From contig CAYLJO010000021.1 of NCBI GenBank assembly GCA_964383905.1, positions 1-43,950 on the forward strand: 43,950 bases of DNA, written 5' to 3'. The DNA is from CAYLJO01 sp964383905. Its GTDB lineage: Bacteria > Acidobacteriota > Blastocatellia > Pyrinomonadales > Pyrinomonadaceae. The position numbers were made by a program, and so were the translations under genes. Each line of letters opens with the position of its first letter. The first letter of the stretch is position 1. Below, one piece after another: positions 1 through 6,728 of the stretch. The notes below the pieces were generated by a model. The model was given only the letters and a program-made list of their open reading frames with translations, was not told the DNA's origin and did no database searches.

Positions 1-2
1 AG

Positions 3-992
3 ACTATCGAGGTCGAAGACGGGACAACCTTTCTGCTCTGTTCCGATGGCATCACCAGGCACATCTCCGACGAAGAGATCCGGGAGACGCTCACGACGGA
101 GCGTGACCTGGAAAAGGCGTGCGCTGAGTTGAAGCGGCGCTGCTACGAGCGTGGCGCTGAAGATAACCTCACGGCGTTGCTCGTCCGCGTCGGCGCACCG
201 GCGCAAGATTCTGCCGGCGGGGCGGAAGACGATGAGCGGACGATTATGTCAGAGCGTCCCGCCTTTGCTTCCGCCCTGAGCGGGGGTGGCGACGAGAGAG
301 CCATCGCGCACCCATCGGCAATCAACGAGAGCAACTTGACACCTCCCTCCAGAACCGCATTCCCGGCTAAACCCACGCAGGAAAATAGTTATGTCCCCAG
401 CGCAGGACAGTTGACATGGGGCGGCGAGAACGCTAGCGAGGTTGCGACCGCGCCGCGTCGAAAAGGCGGGGGAGCGCTCGCGCGCCTTCTCTTTTTCGTC
501 CTATTGATCGCAGTGGGGGCAGGAGCCTTCTATGGTGGCATGCTTTTCAAGCAACGGGAGACGGACGCCTTAAATGCTCGCGCCAGCGCGACACCCGCCC
601 CCGTACCAACACCGGTTGTCGAAGATCCGGCATCGAAATTTGCAAAGCGACAGCGCCAGGTAGATCAAGCACCGGCAAATTGGATCACGAATGACATGAA
701 AAGTGAGACGACGGCCCAGGGGATACAGAACCCATTGGACTCTAACGATCCGGAATTCCTGTACCTCTATGGGCGCGCGCGGCTCCTTTCCGGCGATTAC
801 GAAGAGGCAGTTAAGGCCTTAGAGAAAGCGGTCGACAAGGCCGGCGGCACCGGAGCGCCTCCTGATAGCGCTGAGGTCAACGTCGAGGCCCGCCTGGCGC
901 TAGCCGCCGCCGCCCTTAAGCTTGATCGGACCGGGCCCAGAGTCAGAGCTTTCAACGCTCTCGACGGCGTCATTAAGAAAGGGAACCAATAG
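3..992 (+). CDS. PP2C-type Ser/Thr protein phosphatase with membrane helix and TPR-like tail (5' partial)
   Basis: The reading frame is open from base 3 with no start, so the N-terminal part of the catalytic domain lies outside the window. What remains is the C-terminal end of a PP2C (PPM) metal-dependent phosphatase: the LLCSDGITRHISDEEI stretch near bases 33-80, and GAEDNLTALLVRV near 156-197, whose Asp is a metal ligand in this family. A Pro/Ser-rich linker follows, then one hydrophobic helix (ARLLFFVLLIAVGAGAFYGG, about bases 480-539), then an extracytoplasmic region with one TPR-like helix pair (YLYGRARLLSGDYEEAVKAL). 329 residues are visible. The family removes phosphate from targets of Hanks-type kinases, and the next two genes encode a kinase and an FHA reader, so it is probably the antagonist of that kinase. 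A membrane helix and a helical-repeat tail are additions to the usual compact PP2C. Catalytic-domain call is firm; the TPR call is tentative. Confidence 0.85.
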   Translation, partial: TIEVEDGTTFLLCSDGITRHISDEEIRETLTTERDLEKACAELKRRCYERGAEDNLTALLVRVGAPAQDSAGGAEDDERTIMSERPAFASALSGGGDERAIAHPSAINESNLTPPSRTAFPAKPTQENSYVPSAGQLTWGGENASEVATAPRRKGGGALARLLFFVLLIAVGAGAFYGGMLFKQRETDALNARASATPAPVPTPVVEDPASKFAKRQRQVDQAPANWITNDMKSETTAQGIQNPLDSNDPEFLYLYGRARLLSGDYEEAVKALEKAVDKAGGTGAPPDSAEVNVEARLALAAAALKLDRTGPRVRAFNALDGVIKKGNQ

Positions 993-1074
993 CTGGCATA
1001 GGGCTTCGCAACAATAACACTCCTCCTGGCATCTAACCAGCACGCGCGCTGAGATAGAAGGGCGGCGCGAACCG

Positions 1075-2634
1075 ATGACTGAACTCAAGCTCCAACAGTG
1101 CAGGCTCGATGGCCGCTACGACATCCAAGACTGCCTTGGCCGCGGCAGCTACGCTGAAATCTACGTTGCCCGCGACCTCGCGGCGGCCGACGGCGAGCCA
1201 CAGATGGTCGTCATCAAAGCGCTGAACGTGCTTTTGCAAGGGGCAATCGATACAGAGCTGGAGCGCACGCTCGTCGGAAACTTTCAAAACGAGGCTATCG
1301 CGCTTGACCGTGTGCGACACCCGAATGTCATCAGTCGCCTTGGTCATGGCACCGCGATTGATTTATCCGGCATAACATTCCATTACCTCGTGCTCGAGTA
1401 TTTGTCTGGCGGCGACATGGCGGCGATGTGCAGCCAGCAGCCCTTATCGATCGAGCGCGCGCTTTTTTATCTAGCACAAGTTTGCGCGGGGCTGGCACAC
1501 GCCCATGCCGGCGGGGTTATTCATCGCGACATCAAGCCACACAATCTTTTGCTGACGGACGATAAGCGAATTGTCAAAATCGCCGATTTCGGCGTTGCTA
1601 AATTGGGAGCGACCGAAGGCGCCATCACGCGCGTCGGGACAAACATTTATGCCGCCCCGGAACATAACCCGCTCGTGCATACGGGACAACTTGATTCGGC
1701 GGCGCTCAGCGCGGTACCGCGACAGTTGACTCCGGCGGCTGACGTTTATTCGCTCGCGAAAACAACGTACACGCTGCTGGCGGGCGAGCCGCCGCGCCGG
1801 TTCTCGCAACGCCCGATCACAGAACTGCCCGCTCATATCGCAGGCGCAAGCTGGGCGCCGTCTGTGCTGCGCGTGCTGCAGCGTGCGACGCAAACGCGAG
1901 CCGGTGAGCGCTATCAAACGGTTCAAGAATTCTGGGCCGAGCTGGTGGATGCGACGCTGCCTCCGACCCAGCTCCTCGATAACTCAAACCCGAAGGCGGA
2001 GAGCGCGCGCCCAGACTCGGGCCTGCCGCGCTCGACAGGGCCATCGGCCGTAGCGCCTCCACGTCCAAAATTTGATACCGCGCGGGACCTCAACCGATCT
2101 CGCATGGAGGCTCGGGTTGACGTTCGCCCCCGCATTGTTGTACCCGTCGCCACTACCGGCCTCCACCAAACCCCGGCGCAACAAACGGTTCGTCAACAGG
2201 CGCGTGAGATAGAAGCGCCAGAAATCTCTTTGCCCAGGAGAGACGGTCAAGCGCCGGGCACTACCGCAGCGGCAGGACGCGTCAAACGGCTGGCAGTGGC
2301 GATGGGCCTGATCGTAGCATTTGCGGGAATGCTTCTCGCCACGCATACTTATATTCAATCGCGCAGGAGCGCGTCAGCAAAGAGTCCCCCCGCCGCTTCA
2401 AACTCTACGGACGTCGGGCGCGTCGGTGTGACTACGGTTGATGTAAACTTACGCCCTGATCCGAGCACGAGCAACTACCCGGTCGGTGTCGCCGAGCAGG
2501 GGTCGCGCGTGCGCGTCCTTAATATCAACAGTAACTGGTACGAGGTGCAGGTCTTGCAGCACGGGCGCGATAAGGATAATCCGGACTCGGCGGACCGCGG
2601 TTGGATCCATAAAAGGTTTGTGAGATTCGATTAA
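1075..2634 (+). CDS. Hanks-type Ser/Thr protein kinase with membrane helix and SH3-like sensor domain
   Basis: 519 residues. The kinase domain spans about residues 15-300. It has the glycine loop GRGSYAEIY (22-30), the ATP-anchoring Lys in VVIK (K48), the catalytic HRDIKPHN (H150-D152), the DFG metal-binding motif (171-173), and an APE-like element (AAPEH). A Pro-rich juxtamembrane linker leads to one transmembrane helix (about 408-427, VAMGLIVAFAGMLLATHTYI). The C-terminus (about 450-519, VDVNLRPDPSTSNYPVG... to GWIHKRFVRFD) resembles a bacterial SH3 domain. The topology implies a cytoplasmic kinase with an outer SH3-like domain that could sense wall fragments or another periplasmic ligand; this last step is inference. 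It starts 82 bp after the phosphatase and is followed 35 bp later by an FHA gene, a classic kinase/phosphatase/reader set. A GAAGGGCGG stretch upstream of the ATG can serve as ribosome binding site. Confidence 0.93.
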   Translation: MTELKLQQCRLDGRYDIQDCLGRGSYAEIYVARDLAAADGEPQMVVIKALNVLLQGAIDTELERTLVGNFQNEAIALDRVRHPNVISRLGHGTAIDLSGITFHYLVLEYLSGGDMAAMCSQQPLSIERALFYLAQVCAGLAHAHAGGVIHRDIKPHNLLLTDDKRIVKIADFGVAKLGATEGAITRVGTNIYAAPEHNPLVHTGQLDSAALSAVPRQLTPAADVYSLAKTTYTLLAGEPPRRFSQRPITELPAHIAGASWAPSVLRVLQRATQTRAGERYQTVQEFWAELVDATLPPTQLLDNSNPKAESARPDSGLPRSTGPSAVAPPRPKFDTARDLNRSRMEARVDVRPRIVVPVATTGLHQTPAQQTVRQQAREIEAPEISLPRRDGQAPGTTAAAGRVKRLAVAMGLIVAFAGMLLATHTYIQSRRSASAKSPPAASNSTDVGRVGVTTVDVNLRPDPSTSNYPVGVAEQGSRVRVLNINSNWYEVQVLQHGRDKDNPDSADRGWIHKRFVRFD

Positions 2635-2669
2635 TCGTTCTCTTTCAATCGAGAGGAGAGGCAGATACA

Positions 2670-3515
2670 GTGGGGTTATTAGAATCCATTCGGCGGTGGA
2701 TTGACGGCGAAGGCGCCGATGATCCGCTCGAAATGGCGGATGAGCAGTCTCGCCCGCGCCGCGTTTGGGAGGAATTCCTGGTAAGAGTCGCGCGTGAGGT
2801 CGAGGTGGTCATGCAACGCGAGATGTTCACGCCTCCCGGCGGCCCGACCTACATTCCCCGCGAGTACATTATTTATTTGAGCAGCGACGACGATAAAGAT
2901 TGGCAGGGCGATAAACGGCGCGGCCTTGAGCAGGGGCTTTATCATGTCCTTTCTGAACGGGCGCGCGAATTGAGCGGCTCCACACAGCTCGCGACCAAGT
3001 CCTTTGCCGTCGAGCTTCGTGTTGACGGCACGCTCAATAAGGGTGAGTTTCGCGTTCAGCCCGTTTGGGATGATTCCGAGAGCGGCCATACACAGGTAAC
3101 GGCACGTCCCAGTGAATCTTTAAACGTCTCGCCGGACGCTCCGTCGGCCGCCTCCGTCGACTCTACGGAAGCAGAGCAAACGGTCGTACGCGCTCGTCCC
3201 ACAGAGCTTTATTCGATAGAAATATGGCGCGACGGAGTTCGCCAGTCGGTCGTTCCGGTCACCAAGCCGGAGATCACTATCGGGCGTGGCTCAAAATCAA
3301 TAACCGTCGATCTGCCGATCAAGGGAGACCCTGAAGTGAGTCGAGTCCACGCCATCCTCACGCGTGATGATCAGGGCCGCTACTGGATCACTTCAAAGGG
3401 CCGAAACCCGACGGTTGTCGCCGGACAGGAAGCGCCACGCGAAGAGCGCACTCCCGTGGCGCCTGACGATAAGATTGTCATTTGCAGCTTCACTTTGCGC
3501 ATTCAGCCCAAGTGA
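2670..3515 (+). CDS. FhaA-like protein: DUF3662-type N-domain plus C-terminal FHA domain
   Basis: 281 residues, GTG start preceded by a purine-rich GAGAGGAGAG. The N-terminal half (about 30-135) resembles the FhaA N-terminal domain (DUF3662): basic VAREVEVVMQREM, then YIPREYIIYLS, then a SFAVELRVDGTLNKGEFRV strand pattern. After an acidic linker the C-terminal 95 residues form an FHA domain with the phosphothreonine-binding signature: IGRG, then VSRVHA, then GRNPTVV. FHA domains bind phosphothreonine peptides, so this protein is the likely reader of the adjacent kinase's products. In actinobacteria FhaA works in peptidoglycan synthesis; applying that role here is inference. No membrane helix is seen, so it is cytoplasmic. 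Confidence 0.88.
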   Translation: MGLLESIRRWIDGEGADDPLEMADEQSRPRRVWEEFLVRVAREVEVVMQREMFTPPGGPTYIPREYIIYLSSDDDKDWQGDKRRGLEQGLYHVLSERARELSGSTQLATKSFAVELRVDGTLNKGEFRVQPVWDDSESGHTQVTARPSESLNVSPDAPSAASVDSTEAEQTVVRARPTELYSIEIWRDGVRQSVVPVTKPEITIGRGSKSITVDLPIKGDPEVSRVHAILTRDDQGRYWITSKGRNPTVVAGQEAPREERTPVAPDDKIVICSFTLRIQPK

Positions 3516-3555
3516 TACGGCGAGCGCTAGAAAATTGGCCGGTGTGGTGGTTTGA

Positions 3556-4477
3556 GAAATCAGCGCCGAGGATGGTCATATTATTTGGGCGAACGAAACC
3601 TACGATCGTACTCTGAAGGATGTCTTCGCGCTGCAGGGCGAGATCGCGCGAACTATCGCCGCCGAGTTAAGAGTTAAGCTCAACCCGGAGAAGGCGCAGC
3701 GGCTGGCCAAACAATATACAGCCAACGTCGAGGCCTATGAACTTTATCTCAAAGGCCGCTACTTCTGGAACAAGCGAACCCCGGAAGCCTTAATCAAAGG
3801 GGTTGATTATTTCGAGCAGGCCAGAGCGCGTGACCCGAATTTCGCTCTAACCTACGTGGGACTGGCCGACTACTACGTGCTGCTTCCAGAGTACAGGGTG
3901 CTGTTACCTAACGAAGCTTTCTCCAAAGCCAGAATCGCGGCCACCAAGGCCCTGGAAATAGATGACCAACTGGCCGAAGCCCACACTTCCCTGGCTTACA
4001 CACTGGCTTTCTATGATTGGAACTGGGCGGGGGCTGAGAAAGAGTTCAAGCGGGCCATCGCACTGAATCCGAATTATGCCACCGCTCATCAGTGGTATGC
4101 CGAGTATTTATCCCTGGAGCGCCCCGACGAGAGCCTGACCGAATTTAGGCGGGCGGAGGAACTCGACCCGCTTTCGCTCATCGTCAAAGCGGATATCGCA
4201 GGCCACTTTTATCTGACACGCCAGTTCGATCGAGCCATCGAGGAGTCGTACAAAATCATCGAACTGGATCCGAATTTTGCCTGGGGGTACGGTTTTCTCT
4301 GGCTCTCTAATAAAGAAAAGGGGTTGTCTCAAGAGGCCTTTGAAGCGATCGTGAAGTCGGATGAGCTATTCGGGGAGGGCCGGAAATGGCTCGATCAAGG
4401 TTGCGCCTCAGTTCGAAGGTCTTCGCTCCGACCCGCGCTTTCAAGACCTTCTGCGGCGCATGAATCTCACGTCTTGA
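3556..4477 (+). pseudogene. Decayed TPR gene of the TolB-like/adenylate-cyclase-associated TPR family
   Basis: The frame opens directly after a stop (TGA at 3553-3555) in the middle of a recognisable domain: IIWANETYDRTLKDVFALQ matches the centre of large acidobacterial proteins that carry an N-terminal DNA-binding or cyclase domain, a TolB-like region and C-terminal TPRs. No ATG occurs in frame until 3856. TPR units follow (GLADYYVLLPEY; AEAHTSLAYTLAFYDWN; ALNPNYATAHQWYAEYLSL; ELDPLSLIVKADIAGHFYL). Near 4385-4397 the frame is lost and the family's usual last residues, VAPQFEGLRSDPRFQDLLRR, resume in frame +2, ending at TGA 4475-4477. The TPR block that normally precedes that ending is missing, so there is both a deletion and a frameshift. 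Both ends are therefore damaged, which argues for a pseudogene. A shortened protein from 3856 could still be made but would lack the family's effector domain. Confidence 0.75.
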
Positions 4478-4640
4478 AGTGGCGCCGCGCTTCCGGTCCA
4501 ACCTCGACAGGTGGCGGAGTACAGATGCGAAGGAGGATGTAGCGCAGAGGTCAGAATGCAGCAGAGCCGCAACCAAAACTTGAACCGCCGCAGGACCCGA
4601 GCGGGAAGATAGGGCTCCGGCCTACTGCCAACTCGCCGGC

Positions 4641-4679
4641 TTGACGAGGGGCAGTGTGATCTGATCCGGCTTGATCTAT
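4641..4679. repeat. Imperfect direct repeat of the HD-GYP gene's 3' end, copy 1
   Basis: Bases 4641-4679 match 4748-4786 at about 31 of 39 positions. The second copy codes for the last part of the HD-GYP protein (EPDQVTPLLVE). Read on the minus strand, the first copy gives KPDQITLPLVK, a similar peptide, outside the gene. It may be the remains of a duplicated or replaced gene end. The rest of 4478-4692 shows no gene or RNA that I can recognise. Confidence 0.45.
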
Positions 4680-4692
4680 CCTCGATTATATT

Positions 4693-5967
4693 TCAGGCGT
4701 GGCGGGCAGCGGCGGCAAACATTCCCGACTCGAGGTCGGCAATTAATTCGACGAGTAGCGGTGTGACCTGATCCGGCTCGATGTAATCTTTACCGAGCAT
4801 CTTTATGATGCGACGATCTTTTATTTCACCTTTAATTTCCTTCAGCAATGCCCGACAGAATGCGGCGACGACTTCGGGCGCGAACTGCTTTCCGGTGTTG
4901 CGACGGAAATCTTCTACGACATCCGGGAGCGAGCGCCGCCTTTTATAAGGGCGGTCGGTCGTCATCGCATCGAAGGAATCAGCCAGTGTGACGATCTTAG
5001 CACCGATTGGAATCTGGTCCGCCGTTAAACCATCGGGGTAGCCGCGACCGTCAAGGCGTTCGTGATGGTAACGCGCCATCAGCGGAATATCGGCGTAAGG
5101 ATGGCGGATCGGCGCAAGAATTTCATACCCGGCGGCAGGATGGCGATTGAGCTCGCTTGATTTCTGGGCGTCAATCTTATAGGGGGCGTTAATGATATCG
5201 CGCTCGACGACCAGTTTGCCGATGTCATGCAGGTAGCCTGCGACCGCCATCCCTTCGACCTCTTCCTCGCTCCAGCCCATTTCGCGCGCAATAATCTCGC
5301 TATATTTGCCGACACGTTCCGAATGGCCCTGTGTGTACTTGTCTTTAATATCGATGGCGGTAGCGAAGGCGCGGACTGTGTCTTTGTAGATCGCCCGTAA
5401 GCCGTTGTAAAGCTGACGGTTCTCCTCCGCGCGGCCCTCGAGCTCCGCGAGCAGGCGGTGCGTATGGATTCCGACCCCCAGATGGCGCGCCATTGAGCAC
5501 ACGATATCGCGGTCATCTGTGGTAAATGATTCGCCGCTCGCTTTACCTCCCAACAGGACAAGACCGATCAGTTTGCGGCGCACCACCAGGGGGACGACCA
5601 ACTCAACGCCTAGTGCGTCAAACAGATTCTGATGCCTGTGGACGAAGGGCGCCAAAGGTAGTGGCATATCATTTACTGCTAAGCCGCAGAGACCGAGACT
5701 GAGCAATGTCCCGACTTCCTGCTCGTTAAGCGGTAAGTCTGCGGGCGGCCCATCACCCATCCCGCGCATCGCCGCAAAACTCAAGGCCTGCTTGCCTTTA
5801 TCGTACTCCGCGACTGCGCCGCGCCGGATGGCCAGCGTGCCGAGCAAGAGGTGCAGCGACGTGCGCACCATCTCGTGGAAATCGCTCGTGTCGGCGATTT
5901 CCTGCCCCAGGTCTGCGAGCGCGGCGAACGTGTGAATCAGCTTTTGCAATGTCTCTTGCATCCACAT
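4693..5967 (-). CDS. GAF-HD-GYP protein, probable c-di-GMP phosphodiesterase
   Basis: 424 residues. Residues about 15-180 form a GAF-like sensor domain (VRTSLHLLLGTLAIRRGAVAEY; LVVPLVVRRKLIGLVLLGGK). The HD-GYP domain occupies about 195-400: SERVGKYSEIIAREM, the metal-binding YLHDIGK (H247, D248), RYHHERLDGRGYPDGL with the GYP triplet at 309-311, then LADSFDAMTTDRPYK. HD-GYP enzymes hydrolyse c-di-GMP to pGpG/GMP, and the motif residues visible here are intact. It is cytoplasmic, with no membrane helices. It starts 7 bp after the STAS gene and is surely co-transcribed with it; a diguanylate cyclase lies upstream on the same strand. An alternative start is the ATG two codons in. Cyclic dinucleotide specificity cannot be told from the sequence alone. 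Confidence 0.92.
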   Translation of the reverse strand: MWMQETLQKLIHTFAALADLGQEIADTSDFHEMVRTSLHLLLGTLAIRRGAVAEYDKGKQALSFAAMRGMGDGPPADLPLNEQEVGTLLSLGLCGLAVNDMPLPLAPFVHRHQNLFDALGVELVVPLVVRRKLIGLVLLGGKASGESFTTDDRDIVCSMARHLGVGIHTHRLLAELEGRAEENRQLYNGLRAIYKDTVRAFATAIDIKDKYTQGHSERVGKYSEIIAREMGWSEEEVEGMAVAGYLHDIGKLVVERDIINAPYKIDAQKSSELNRHPAAGYEILAPIRHPYADIPLMARYHHERLDGRGYPDGLTADQIPIGAKIVTLADSFDAMTTDRPYKRRRSLPDVVEDFRRNTGKQFAPEVVAAFCRALLKEIKGEIKDRRIIKMLGKDYIEPDQVTPLLVELIADLESGMFAAAARHA

Positions 5968-5974
5968 CGGCCTT

Positions 5975-6364
5975 TCAGTGCCCGGCAGCTTTCTGTGCTT
6001 CAGTAAAACCTGTTAACGTGGAGAGCGCCTCCTGCTCATCCCTCGCCAACGCGACATGCCGCGTTAGGCCGAGCATCTCGAAGAGCGCGACGGTCTGGTT
6101 GTTGACGTCTGAGAAGACAAGCTGCGCGCCAGTTTTTTCGGCAGCGTCGATGACACCCAGAAGAATCGAGATACCGATGCTATTCACCAGCTCGGTTTCT
6201 CTAAAATTAATGACGAGGCCGCGGCAGCCTGCTTCTAAACGCCGGCGACACTCGCGCTCGATACGCTCACCGCTCAGCTTGTTCAGGTAATCGCCGGCGT
6301 AAACCACCGCCTTATCCCCGATCAGTCGCGAGCGTACCGGGGCGCTAGTTGTTGATTCTGCCAT
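5975..6364 (-). CDS. STAS-domain anti-sigma factor antagonist
   Basis: 129 residues, a single STAS domain. The strand pattern DKAVVYAGDYLNKLSGE, then CRGLVINFRETELVNSIGIS, then GAQLVFSDVNNQTVALFEML is that of SpoIIAA/RsbV proteins. S62 in VNSIGIS aligns with the serine that RsbW-type kinases phosphorylate. In partner switching the unphosphorylated form binds the kinase and frees its target. The cognate kinase may be the RsbW-like domain in the next gene upstream (6729-8966). A GAGGGG stretch about 10 bases before the ATG is a plausible ribosome binding site. The HD-GYP gene follows 7 bp downstream, which suggests that this switch and c-di-GMP breakdown are expressed together. Confidence 0.88.
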   Translation of the reverse strand: MAESTTSAPVRSRLIGDKAVVYAGDYLNKLSGERIERECRRRLEAGCRGLVINFRETELVNSIGISILLGVIDAAEKTGAQLVFSDVNNQTVALFEMLGLTRHVALARDEQEALSTLTGFTEAQKAAGH

Positions 6365-6728
6365 TCCAGTAAGTCCCCTCTCTTACTTCTGACAGGTTAG
6401 TCATGAATAATAGATCGTAAAGAGTGGCAACAAAAAAACCGGTTTCTACTCATTATCAGACACGACGTACCGACCAGCCCCGCAAGGGGCCGAAGGTTCA
6501 GGTTATGGCGTCATCTTCGATCAATTCGATCCGGCCCCAAAGACTCTTTCGCCCTTCCAGGGCTTTCGGTTCGTGCTGTAATCTGCACCCAAGGCCGGCG
6601 ACTATAGAGATTTCGCCCATGTCGGAGCCAGGGCTTGAGTGCCTCTTGGTTTCTGATTATTGCTTATGATTGCTGAAAAAGAACAGGCACTCCACAAATC
6701 AGGCGCAAAAAGGAGCGAATATTCAAAT
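6365..6728. other. 364-bp intergenic region with two short GC hairpins; no gene recognised
   Basis: This lies between the ATPase/anti-sigma fusion and the STAS gene, both on the minus strand. Two perfect 5-bp GC stems are visible: GCCCC-GCAA-GGGGC at 6477-6490, which has a GNRA loop when read on the plus strand, and GCCCT-TCC-AGGGC at 6551-6563. A TATTAT hexamer on the minus strand (6407-6412) could be a -10 element for the STAS gene, but I see no good -35. I looked for a c-di-GMP riboswitch core and did not find one. Short open frames here have no family resemblance. Confidence 0.4.

Noticed and set aside
6365..6728. c-di-GMP riboswitch before the STAS/HD-GYP pair
   Set aside because: Searched because of the gene context, but the conserved core and tetraloop-receptor elements were not found on either strand.
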